A DNA stretch of 5,988 bases, from the NCBI GenBank assembly GCA_018061385.1, contig JAGOUF010000165.1, positions 1 to 5,988 on the forward strand, read 5' to 3'. The position numbers were made by a program, and so were the translations under genes. Source of the stretch: Chitinophagaceae bacterium (GTDB lineage: Bacteria; Bacteroidota; Bacteroidia; Chitinophagales; Chitinophagaceae). The notes below the pieces were generated by a model. It did no database searches. It saw only the letters and a list, made by a program, of their open reading frames with translations, and was not told the DNA's origin. Positions 1 through 5,988 of this stretch are shown here, in pieces. Positions within the stretch are counted from its first letter, which is position 1. Each line of letters begins with the position of its first letter.

Positions 1-378
1 TAAAGCTGCAGCTAAATTGTATTTTTCAGATGAGTGGTGTACCACATGGCTTGCCCAAAACCATCTTACACTGTGAGCTGTTCTGTGCATTAAATAATAG
101 CTAAAGTCATCAACAAAAAATATTAGCACCCATGCCCACCAAGCATTGAACGGTATGGTGAAAATTCTATATTCATATATCCAAACAAAAAAAACAAGAA
201 TAAAACTTTTGGTAAGTAAGCCAATCAACAAATTGCCTAAGCCTAAACTAATACTAGTTGTTGCATCTTTTACTTCATACAGTTCTCGTTGTGTTTTAAT
301 GGCATAAATAACTTCAATAATTATTAGAACAATAAATGCTGGAATGGCATCAATTAAAATATTTCTTAATTCTGGCAT
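1..378 (-). CDS. Sterol desaturase / fatty acid hydroxylase family membrane protein (N-terminal part)
   Basis: This is the first 126 residues of an integral-membrane, probably di-iron, oxygenase; the rest lies beyond the left edge. The start is the ATG at 378-376 (MPELRNILIDAIP); the nearby ATG at 383 is in another frame. Hydrophobic stretches at about residues 11-28, 45-68 and 78-97 look membrane-spanning. Two histidine boxes follow: H98-R-T-A-H102 (HxxxH) and H111-V-V-H114-H115 (HxxHH), embedded in the family-typical context DDFSYYLMHRTAH and ASHVVHHSSEKYNL. In this superfamily, eight or so histidines bind two irons and the enzyme hydroxylates or desaturates lipid substrates. The third histidine cluster should lie in the missing part, so catalytic completeness cannot be judged. 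The substrate cannot be told from the sequence; many Bacteroidota members are only called 'sterol desaturase family protein'. It lies 185 bp downstream of the helical-repeat gene on the same strand and appears to have its own promoter. The family call is firm; the precise function is unknown. Confidence 0.93.
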   Translation of the reverse strand, partial: MPELRNILIDAIPAFIVLIIIEVIYAIKTQRELYEVKDATTSISLGLGNLLIGLLTKSFILVFFVWIYEYRIFTIPFNAWWAWVLIFFVDDFSYYLMHRTAHSVRWFWASHVVHHSSEKYNLAAAL

Positions 379-428
379 GGCATACAATTTACAATTGAAG
401 TTGCAAATACTTCATTGTTTTATTGGTA

Positions 429-436
429 CAAAGTTA
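429..436 (-). promoter_or_regulatory. Bacteroidota-type -7 promoter box for the desaturase-family gene
   Basis: Read on the minus strand this is TAACTTTG, a full match to the Bacteroidota -7 consensus TAnnTTTG recognised by the primary sigma factor of that phylum. It lies about 50 bp upstream of the ATG at 378, giving an expected leader of roughly 40-45 nt. No clean TTTG -33 box sits at the ideal distance; a TTG lies slightly too close. The element suggests the desaturase-family gene can be transcribed independently of the gene upstream of it. Confidence 0.45.
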
Positions 437-523
437 TGTTCTTTAAAAGCACAATAATCTGAAATTTTTTAGGTATTGGTAAGTTATAGTACTAATTATG
501 CAACATTTTCTATTAGCCAATCT

Positions 524-562
524 TGTACATGACGCAATACAATGAACAAAAAATAATGTACA
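524..562. repeat. Inverted repeat TGTACAT / ATGTACA just past the helical-repeat gene
   Basis: Perfect 7-bp arms at 524-530 and 556-562 flank a 25-bp spacer. The repeat begins immediately after the stop codon (566-564) of the minus-strand gene, so the transcript could form a short stem-loop there. The arms are AT-rich, the loop is long and no T-run follows the stem on the minus strand, so it is a poor intrinsic terminator. It may instead be a protein-binding site or chance. The rest of the 379-563 gap holds only the -7 box and an 8-bp palindrome (TAGTACTA, 487-494). Confidence 0.3.
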
Positions 563-563
563 G

Positions 564-2030
564 TTAAATTGTTTTTTGCTTCAGCCAATTCAGTATAAAT
601 GTATTTATAGCATTCCCTGAAATAGAGATTGACGTTTTATTTGATTGTTGATACAGTTCTTCAAAAGCTATAATTTTTTCTTTTGAGTTGTTGATGTTTG
701 AAATTGTTACAATACCTTTTACAAATAATTTTTCTGGCTCATTCCATAAGCCCATTTGCTTCAAAAATACTTTTGCTTGTTGTGCCAAATAATCCATAAT
801 ATCTGTTGTTTCTTCTTCACAATGTAACATCATCAAATACAATCTAACTGATGCTTGAGATCTAAGTTCTACTTGCTCTGGAGCTTTATTTAAAATATCA
901 CTCCACCAATACAAAGCTTCTTTGTATTGCTTGTTGAAGAAACAAACCAAGCCACAAGCTGCTTCTATATAAACTTTAAAATCCTTTCTAAATTTTATTT
1001 TCTTCTCAACAAAAAAAGTCTTGTATTCATTTACTATTTCGTTGGCTTTTTCATAATTCTGCAAATGCAAATAATACATTAATCCACACCAACAGTAATT
1101 GTGCATTTTTCTAATATTCACTTCAATAGTAAGGGCTTCATAGAATTTTATTTTTTGTAAATAGTATTCAAATTGCTCCCATTGATTGGCTTTTTCACAA
1201 GCAAGTAAAAAATTATAGTAACTGGCCAATGGATCCATTTGTTGCAAGGGTTGCTTTTCTATTTGTTCTTCCCTAATTAAAATACAACGCCTACAACATT
1301 CATAATTATTCTGCTGATCGTTAATAAGATTGTAGTATAAACTCCAAGAAGCATAATAACGAAATTTTGAGTTGTAAGAAATAGTTGGTTCTACTTTCAT
1401 GCAATCAACAGCAACACACTTGGTGGCTTCTTCTTTAATTTGTTCAAATGGTTTTTTGCCTATTTCTTGTTCCAATAAAGTAAGGTAATGCCATACATGG
1501 CCTACATCTTTATGTATTGCAGCCATTTGAAATGCAAGGGTATCTTCTTCTACCATTGCAGCAAATATTTCACTGGTTTGTTTGTAAATTCTAAAATTGC
1601 CAAAGAGATATTTTTCAATATGCAATACATCCATAATTACATGATAATATTCATATTGCAGTGCTAGTTCTTTTGTTTTTTTTATGAGTGTTGCAGCATC
1701 TGTATCAAGCCCTTTACTTGCTAAAATTTTTACTTGCAGAAATAAGTTTCTAATCTTCCATTCTATAAAATTTTCCTGGTTGTATTCTTGCATACTTTTC
1801 AGCAGCATATTAAACAAATAATTTTTTGCAACACTAAATTGCTTTACAAAAGTTTCCTTTCTAAACCGCTTCAACAATTCTGGTTCATCATATTTAACCT
1901 GTGTGTTAATGGCTTCAAATAGTTTTAAATAATTGGTATTTCTTCCTTGCACTTGTCTTTGTGCATAGAGTTTAAAATACCTTTTTTCTGAAGGAGTAAG
2001 AGAATGTATGAGGCTAAAAATTGAACTCAT
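564..2030 (-). CDS. Hypothetical all-helical TPR-like protein, Bacteroidota type
   Basis: A complete 488-residue protein of unknown function. The chosen start is the ATG at 2030-2028 (MSSIFSLIHSLTPSEKRYFK); a GTG two codons upstream at 2036 is also in frame but less likely. Neither has a clear Shine-Dalgarno site, which is usual in Bacteroidota. There is no signal peptide or membrane segment, so it should be cytosolic. The N-terminus (about residues 9-40, LTPSEKRYFKLYAQ then YLKLFEAI) resembles the opening of a group of uncharacterised Bacteroidota proteins, recognised from memory only. The remainder is rich in Tyr, Phe, Lys, Glu and Leu and reads as successive amphipathic helix pairs of TPR-like character, for example at about residues 110-140, 267-298, 308-340 and 355-383 (AACGLVCFF then YKEALYWWSDIL). 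No catalytic motif, DNA-binding domain or metal site is visible; scattered cysteines, including a CCRRC cluster at about 245-249, form no recognised motif. Helical repeats of this sort usually bind proteins, but no partner can be inferred. It is divergent from the giant secreted-protein gene. Confidence 0.9.
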   Translation of the reverse strand: MSSIFSLIHSLTPSEKRYFKLYAQRQVQGRNTNYLKLFEAINTQVKYDEPELLKRFRKETFVKQFSVAKNYLFNMLLKSMQEYNQENFIEWKIRNLFLQVKILASKGLDTDAATLIKKTKELALQYEYYHVIMDVLHIEKYLFGNFRIYKQTSEIFAAMVEEDTLAFQMAAIHKDVGHVWHYLTLLEQEIGKKPFEQIKEEATKCVAVDCMKVEPTISYNSKFRYYASWSLYYNLINDQQNNYECCRRCILIREEQIEKQPLQQMDPLASYYNFLLACEKANQWEQFEYYLQKIKFYEALTIEVNIRKMHNYCWCGLMYYLHLQNYEKANEIVNEYKTFFVEKKIKFRKDFKVYIEAACGLVCFFNKQYKEALYWWSDILNKAPEQVELRSQASVRLYLMMLHCEEETTDIMDYLAQQAKVFLKQMGLWNEPEKLFVKGIVTISNINNSKEKIIAFEELYQQSNKTSISISGNAINTFILNWLKQKTI

Positions 2031-2072
2031 GAGCACTGCATTTATCTGAGTAGTCTATAAAAATAAGGTAAA

Positions 2073-2109
2073 ATTGAATTGCTTGTTATCCATTGAAAAT
2101 CAATTCGAT
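2073..2109. repeat. Imperfect inverted repeat in the divergent intergenic region
   Basis: ATTGAATTG at 2073-2081 pairs with CAATTCGAT at 2101-2109 with one mismatch in nine, around a 19-bp spacer. A second, smaller inverted repeat, ATTGA-AAA-TCAAT (2092-2104), overlaps the right arm, and ATTGAA occurs directly repeated at 2073 and 2092. The site lies between two divergent starts (2030 and 2227), closer to the minus-strand gene, a place where an operator could sit. In DNA this AT-rich, such pairs arise often by chance. Confidence 0.25.
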
Positions 2110-2129
2110 AAAATAGTATCCGACTGCTT

Positions 2130-2137
2130 GAAACGTA
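2130..2137 (-). promoter_or_regulatory. Weak -7-like box for the helical-repeat gene
   Basis: On the minus strand this reads TACGTTTC, five of the six fixed positions of TAnnTTTG. An ATTG at 2159-2156, 18 bp upstream, is a fair -33 match (consensus TTTG, spacing about 19). It would give a leader of roughly 90 nt to the ATG at 2030. No better match was found on this strand between 2037 and 2226. Confidence 0.25.
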
Positions 2138-2180
2138 AACTTTAGTAAAATAGCTCAATGCTTAATTGCAACTTTTAGAA

Positions 2181-2188
2181 TAAAATTG
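2181..2188 (+). promoter_or_regulatory. Weak -7-like box for the giant secreted-protein gene
   Basis: TAAAATTG matches five of the six fixed positions of the Bacteroidota TAnnTTTG element and lies about 38 bp upstream of the ATG at 2227, giving a short leader. No TTTG sits at the expected -33 distance; the nearest TTG (2166-2168) is too close. It is a candidate by position and partial match only. Confidence 0.22.
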
Positions 2189-2226
2189 TTTTCTGAAACT
2201 GTTACAACAAATCAAACTTCACACTT

Positions 2227-2283
2227 ATGAAAAAAATGATACTTTTTACGCTGTTTACTGCATTGCTTATACAAGCAAAAACA
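2227..2283 (+). other. Signal peptide coding segment
   Basis: MKKMILFTLFTALLIQAKT has two N-terminal lysines, a hydrophobic core at about residues 4-15 and small residues near the end. Cleavage could fall after A17 or after T19; the exact site is uncertain. It is a Sec-type export signal with no lipobox cysteine, so the protein is not a lipoprotein. Confidence 0.8.
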
Positions 2284-5200
2284 CAGGAACGTTTGATTGG
2301 CACTACCGCTTACGGCATAGATCCATTGGCAAAAGGAATGGTTTTTACCATGAATACCGATGGCTCTAACTATTCACCTAAAAAAGAATTTATGCAAAGT
2401 TGGGGGCAAGGTGTTGATGTGGTTGATGGCCAAGATGGTTATCTCTATGGCATTGCTGCTGGCAATGGTTTGTCAAGTAGTAAGTCGGCTATTTTTAAAA
2501 TTAGTTATGATGGTAGTCGATACAAAACTTTGTATGTGTTTAACAATTCAACAGATGGTTATGCACCACGTTATAGACCTGTGCTTCATCCCAATGGTTA
2601 CCTTTATGGCATTTGTGAATTGGGTGGCACCAACAACAATGGAACAATGTGGCGTATTGCAAAAGATGGAACAAATTTTTCTGTAATCAAAACTTTCAAC
2701 CAAACAACTGATGTAGTAAATGGTGCTTATGGAAGTGTTACAATTGGTGCAGATGGAAAATTGTATGGCATTGTTTCTGGAGGCTCAAATAATGAAGGAG
2801 CATTGTTTAAAATGAATGCAGTAGCTCCATATAATTTTACTACAGTAAGTTTTATAGCTGCTAGTTCTGGTAGAAATCCAAGAGCTACATTGTACCAAGC
2901 AAGCAATGGTAATTTTTATGGTATTTGCGATAAAGGAGGCAATCAAAATTTAGGCACAATTTTCAAGCTGGTGCCAGGCTTAGGTTCTACTATTGGTGTA
3001 CTGACGGGAGTGCTTAGTTTTAACGGTGTCAATGGTTCTAGTCCATTATCTACTTTAGTAGAAGGAAGAAATGGTTTTTTATATGGAGGTTGTGCTGCAG
3101 GTGGTGCAAACAATAAAGGCTGTTTATTTCAGTTTAATAAAGCAACCAATCTTATTGCAGATCAAGCAGACTTTGATGCTGCTTCAGGCAATACACCTTC
3201 ACGTCAATTATATGTTCATACCAATGGCGATATTTATGGTTTTACCACAGTTGGTGGAACTAGCAATGCTGGTGTATTTTTTAAGGCAAGTGCAGGTGCC
3301 ATTGTTCCTTTAAAAGATGGGTTTGATGGAGGTACAGCAGTTAACTCATTTACCTATAATCCTGCCAATGGAAAAATTTATGGAGTGGCTTCTTATGGAG
3401 GATTACGCAATGCTGGTGTAAGTTTTAAGATGGATTTAAATGGAACAAATTTTGAACTTTGCCACCAATTTCTTTTTCATTCAGAAGGTAGTGGGCCAAC
3501 TGGCAGGCTGGCTTATGTTGCACAAAACAATGCCTTATTTAATAGAGTGTATGGCATTTGTTATGGTGAAGGATTGTATGAAAGAGGTTCATTGTTTACT
3601 TTGTTTCCCGATGTGCCCAATTCTCATAGAATTGTGAAACAATTCAAGCCTGATAATGGCTCAAATCCATCTGCTATAATTGTGGGAAGCGATCAAAAGT
3701 TATACGGCACATTTACCAATCAAGGTACTGATGGTAGCACAACTTACACAGGAAGTGTGTACAGTATCAATCCAGCCAACAACGATACTTTTTCTTTTGT
3801 AAAAGGGTTTACTGCTGCTACAACTGATTTGTTGCAACCAATAGGAACTGTATTGGAAGCAAGTAATGGTTTTTTATATGGAACAACCATAAGTGGTGGT
3901 GCATCTAATTTGGGTGGAGTCTTTAAGGTAAAGAAAGATGGAACAAGCTACCAAACCGTTAAAGCTTTTACTGCAACTGATGGAAGTAGTGCTGTTGGAG
4001 ATTTAATTCAAGATACTGCAACTGGTTTAATTTATGGTGTAACACAAGCTGGTGGTAGTAGTAATGGAGGAACTATTTTCTCTATTAATCCAGCAGCTGG
4101 CGATAATTTTCAAGTAATTTACAATGTACCTGCAAGTACCTATTTTAATGGAGGATTGATGGTGCTTAATGATAGTTTATATGGCACAAGTGCTGGTGGT
4201 GGAATTGGTGGATATGGCATTTTGTACAGAATAAAAAAAGATGGAAGTACAGCTCATGTTGTGTTGAAAAATTTTAATAGTACAGATGGTGGTGGACCAC
4301 AAGGCTACCTTGCTAAAAATACAGATGGTTTTATTTATGGTGCAACAAGTTGGGGTGCTGTGGAGAATGGAGGTTCATTGTATAAAGTTTATCCCGATGG
4401 TTCTAATTTTTCTGTTATAAAAATGTTCCCAGCAACTGAAGGACAACGACCAAACCCTATAACATTTGCTCCTTGTATAAATGCACCTTATCCCAATGCT
4501 TCAAATATTACGTTCTATAAAATTACTACCAATTCTATCAGTGTTAATGGTTGGACAGTTCCTGAAAGCAATGTATCTGGTTATGTAGTAAAGATGAATA
4601 CTGTAAACAGTTTTACCAATTTGGCAAACGGTGCAAATCCAACTGCATCAACTGTTTACAATGGAGGTGAGCAGGTTATTTATAATGGAACAAACATGGG
4701 CAGAATACTTGTAACCAATCTTCAGCCTGGTACAATATATTATTTTAAAGTGTTTGCTTATGGTGGTTGTAGTGGTAGAAATTATAACAATGATAACACT
4801 ACAGGAAACCCTGCTGCACAAGCCACAACTCCCAATGGTATAATAACAACAAATGCCAATTTAATGGCTGTGTTAGATGGTGTAGATGATTTTATAAACT
4901 TAGGTGATGTGAGTACCATTGAAGCACAAACTGCTATTTCTTTTGGTGGATGGATAAAACCAAAATCGTTTCCTGTAAATGATGGTGACGTAAGAAGCGT
5001 TGTTTCTAAAGGTGATGAAAGTAGCAATAGTGGTTCAATGCTTCGCATGCAATTTTATAAAAGCGATGGTGTAAATAAATTTGATGCAACCCTTGCTATT
5101 GGTAATGTTCAGAATACGTTGGTAGTGGATGTTGATTCAACACTTTTTCGTTACAATCAATGGAGTCATGTATTTGTTACTTGGCAAAGTGGTTCTAAAA

Positions 5201-5988
5201 TGAAACTCTATATCAATGGAAGAGTGGTTGCACAATCATTTGCCAATATAACTGGTACTACAAATAATGTAAGCACTCCATTGCGTTTTGGTTATGCAAG
5301 TACAGGTTATAGCAGTGCACAAAAATTCTTTGGTAATTTAGAAGAATGGCAGTTTTATAATGTGGCTTTAACTGCTTGCGAATTAAGACAACGCAAACAC
5401 ATTCTTCTCTCTGGAACAGAAGCAGGGCTGCAAGCTTATTACCAGTTTAATGAAGCTGGTGCAACAGATTTCAATGACTTTGTAGGAGGTTGGAGTGGAA
5501 CAAAATTGAATGGGGCAACAACCATTACTTCTGATTTATCTGCAAGTACAGGAGGCAGTGATTGTGTAGATATTGCAAGTACAGAATATATGTACAATTT
5601 TAATTCCACCGATTTTAGCAACACCTTGCAACTCCGTTTTCCAGGCATTACGCCCAATGGAAACTTGAATGGAAGTTATTTAGAAAGTATTCCTGTAGGA
5701 GGTAATCCAAATCCAGGAAGCAATATGTTGCCAGGCTATTGGATTATTGATAATTATGGTGATAATACTGATAACCTACAAACAAATATTACTTTTCGTT
5801 TGCCAGATGGAGTATTAACAGATGCAGATATGAGCCATTATACTTTGTATAAACGTCCATCCAATGGAAGTGGTGTGTGGACTGCCTTTCCTATCAGTTG
5901 CATTAGTTTAGATGCTGGTAACAACAGTATCAACATCAACAACATTCCAAGCTGCAGTCAGTTGGTAATTACTTCAACTGTTTCAGCA
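2227..5988 (+). CDS. Giant secreted GloVer-repeat / FN3 / LamG mosaic protein (3' end missing)
   Basis: An open frame of 1254 codons from ATG 2227 to the window edge, with no in-frame stop. I translated it end to end. Order of parts: signal peptide (about residues 1-19); fourteen repeats of about 52 residues (about 22-748), each with an [LIFV]YG core followed by GG, a G..[FLY][KRS] strand and often DG[TS]; a fibronectin type III-like domain (about 752-872); a LamG-like jelly-roll domain (about 880-1098); and a beta-rich C-terminal domain (from about 1105) cut by the edge. The repeats resemble the TIGR03803 GloVer type. No catalytic residues are visible, so a structural, adhesive or binding role outside the cell is the best inference. 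The Gly/Asn/Thr/Ser-rich composition fits an exported protein. In Bacteroidota, proteins of this layout usually end in a type IX secretion sorting domain; that end is not in the window. The start is supported by the signal peptide directly after it. Other open frames inside this region are out-of-frame shadows. Confidence 0.93.
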   Translation, partial: MKKMILFTLFTALLIQAKTQERLIGTTAYGIDPLAKGMVFTMNTDGSNYSPKKEFMQSWGQGVDVVDGQDGYLYGIAAGNGLSSSKSAIFKISYDGSRYKTLYVFNNSTDGYAPRYRPVLHPNGYLYGICELGGTNNNGTMWRIAKDGTNFSVIKTFNQTTDVVNGAYGSVTIGADGKLYGIVSGGSNNEGALFKMNAVAPYNFTTVSFIAASSGRNPRATLYQASNGNFYGICDKGGNQNLGTIFKLVPGLGSTIGVLTGVLSFNGVNGSSPLSTLVEGRNGFLYGGCAAGGANNKGCLFQFNKATNLIADQADFDAASGNTPSRQLYVHTNGDIYGFTTVGGTSNAGVFFKASAGAIVPLKDGFDGGTAVNSFTYNPANGKIYGVASYGGLRNAGVSFKMDLNGTNFELCHQFLFHSEGSGPTGRLAYVAQNNALFNRVYGICYGEGLYERGSLFTLFPDVPNSHRIVKQFKPDNGSNPSAIIVGSDQKLYGTFTNQGTDGSTTYTGSVYSINPANNDTFSFVKGFTAATTDLLQPIGTVLEASNGFLYGTTISGGASNLGGVFKVKKDGTSYQTVKAFTATDGSSAVGDLIQDTATGLIYGVTQAGGSSNGGTIFSINPAAGDNFQVIYNVPASTYFNGGLMVLNDSLYGTSAGGGIGGYGILYRIKKDGSTAHVVLKNFNSTDGGGPQGYLAKNTDGFIYGATSWGAVENGGSLYKVYPDGSNFSVIKMFPATEGQRPNPITFAPCINAPYPNASNITFYKITTNSISVNGWTVPESNVSGYVVKMNTVNSFTNLANGANPTASTVYNGGEQVIYNGTNMGRILVTNLQPGTIYYFKVFAYGGCSGRNYNNDNTTGNPAAQATTPNGIITTNANLMAVLDGVDDFINLGDVSTIEAQTAISFGGWIKPKSFPVNDGDVRSVVSKGDESSNSGSMLRMQFYKSDGVNKFDATLAIGNVQNTLVVDVDSTLFRYNQWSHVFVTWQSGSKMKLYINGRVVAQSFANITGTTNNVSTPLRFGYASTGYSSAQKFFGNLEEWQFYNVALTACELRQRKHILLSGTEAGLQAYYQFNEAGATDFNDFVGGWSGTKLNGATTITSDLSASTGGSDCVDIASTEYMYNFNSTDFSNTLQLRFPGITPNGNLNGSYLESIPVGGNPNPGSNMLPGYWIIDNYGDNTDNLQTNITFRLPDGVLTDADMSHYTLYKRPSNGSGVWTAFPISCISLDAGNNSININNIPSCSQLVITSTVSA
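2290..4470 (+). repeat. Fourteen GloVer-type protein repeats, probable beta-propeller blades
   Basis: The aromatic core [LIFV]YG recurs with its first residue at positions 73, 126, 179, 230, 285, 336, 384, 441, 492, 550, 602, 651 and 703, a spacing of 48-58 residues. A degenerate first copy (LIGTTAYG) starts at residue 23. A typical unit reads: NG or DG, [LI]YG, three to seven residues, GG, about four residues, G..F[KRS][IVM], then DG[TS], then a strand ending in F, then a loop with G and P. This matches the TIGR03803 GloVer repeat style (core LYGTT..GG...G.VFK). The units have diverged at DNA level and contain no long identical stretches, so this is an old duplication and not a recombining tandem array. 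A seven-stranded grouping, giving two seven-bladed propellers, is an inference from the count. Confidence 0.8.
4480..4842 (+). other. Fibronectin type III-like domain
   Basis: Residues about 752-872 show the FN3 pattern: an early strand TTNSISVNGW (W776 as the B-strand tryptophan), then SGYVVKMN (785-791), and the late tract VTNLQPGTIYYFKVFAY (829-845), where the L-x-PGT-x-Y motif is the E-F turn seen in FN3 domains. Between them lies a longer insert (about 791-825) than in a minimal FN3. Such domains usually act as spacers or binding modules in exported bacterial proteins. Confidence 0.7.
4864..5520 (+). other. LamG-like concanavalin A-fold domain (Laminin_G_3 type)
   Basis: Residues about 880-1098 carry the usual landmarks: VLDGVDDFINLGD (882-894), the ISFGGWIKP strand (904-912), WSHVFVTW (979-986) followed by KMKLYINGRVV (991-1001), the closing GNLEEWQFYNVALTACEL (from 1036), and a final GLQAYYQFNE (1067-1076) that often follows this domain in Bacteroidota. 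These domains bind carbohydrate or protein ligands or serve as structural modules. The ligand cannot be told from the sequence. Confidence 0.88.
5539..5988 (+). other. Unassigned beta-rich C-terminal domain, incomplete
   Basis: From about residue 1105 to the edge at 1254. A run of predicted strands includes TLQLRFPGI (1133-1141), PGYWIIDNYG (1169-1178), NITFRLPDG (1187-1195) and HYTLYKRPSNGSGVW (1204-1218), ending in CSQLVITS. The W-I-I-D-N-Y-G and LYKR features resemble beta-sandwich modules found just before sorting domains in secreted Bacteroidota proteins, but I cannot name a family. Cysteines at C1113, C1225 and C1243 could pair. Confidence 0.45.

Noticed and set aside
187..194. Run of eight A (T on the coding strand) in the desaturase-family gene, a possible frameshift site
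   Set aside because: The frame is continuous through it and both histidine boxes follow in frame, so no frameshift is indicated.
2031..2036. GTG start two codons upstream of the chosen ATG of the helical-repeat gene
   Set aside because: In frame, but the ATG at 2030 is the commoner start codon and begins the MSSIFSLIHSLTPSEKRYF terminus; the GTG adds only Met-Leu. It cannot be fully excluded.
2360..2686. Plus-strand open frame of 108 codons
   Set aside because: It lies wholly inside the giant gene in another frame, and its Met/Leu/Val-rich product looks like no protein family; the frame from 2227 has the signal peptide and repeats.
3071..3637. Two further plus-strand open frames (3071-3313 and 3440-3637)
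   Set aside because: Both are shifted-frame shadows of the repeat region, produced by its repetitive Gly/Tyr/Asn codons.
2290..4470. Tandem DNA repeat or CRISPR-like array
   Set aside because: The periodicity is at protein level only (about 156 bp); units share short codon strings but no conserved DNA repeat with unique spacers.
4782..5657. Minus-strand open frames at 4782-5048 and 5439-5657
   Set aside because: They are antisense to well-supported FN3/LamG and C-terminal coding sequence and have no family resemblance.
1..5988. Defence system, mobile element, tRNA or rRNA, or riboswitch
   Set aside because: I saw no transposase, recombinase, nuclease or toxin motifs, no terminal repeats, no cloverleaf-like or rRNA sequence, and both intergenic gaps are under 200 bp with little structure.

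Overview
The window looks like chromosome from a low-GC member of the Bacteroidota, most likely Chitinophagia or a near relative. The signs are AT-rich sequence, no obvious Shine-Dalgarno sites, one TAnnTTTG-type -7 promoter element, and a very large secreted mosaic protein built from modules common in that phylum. The placement is inferred from style, not from a marker gene.

Layout. (1) Positions 1-378, minus strand: the N-terminal 126 residues of an integral-membrane sterol desaturase / fatty acid hydroxylase family protein, with the first two histidine boxes visible; the gene runs off the left edge. (2) Positions 379-563: a 185-bp gap with a good -7 promoter box (429-436) for that gene and a 7-bp inverted repeat (524-562) just past the stop of the next gene. 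(3) Positions 564-2030, minus strand: a 488-residue, probably cytosolic, all-helical TPR-like protein of unknown function. (4) Positions 2031-2226: a divergent intergenic region with weak promoter candidates on both strands and an imperfect inverted repeat. (5) Positions 2227-5988, plus strand: one uninterrupted 1254-codon frame that runs off the right edge with no stop. It encodes a secreted protein with a signal peptide, fourteen ~52-residue repeats of the [LIFV]YG...GG...G..F type (the GloVer/TIGR03803 kind), a fibronectin type III-like domain, a LamG-like (concanavalin A fold) domain, and a C-terminal beta-rich domain cut by the window edge.

How the parts relate. The giant gene is divergent from the other two and shares only the 196-bp intergenic region with the helical-repeat gene. 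Nothing shows the three genes acting in one pathway. The most notable item is the giant surface or secreted protein: its fourteen repeats would fit two seven-bladed beta-propellers followed by adhesive modules. That layout is typical of type IX secretion cargo in this phylum, but the sorting domain that would prove it lies outside the window. I found no RNA gene, insertion sequence, CRISPR array or defence system.
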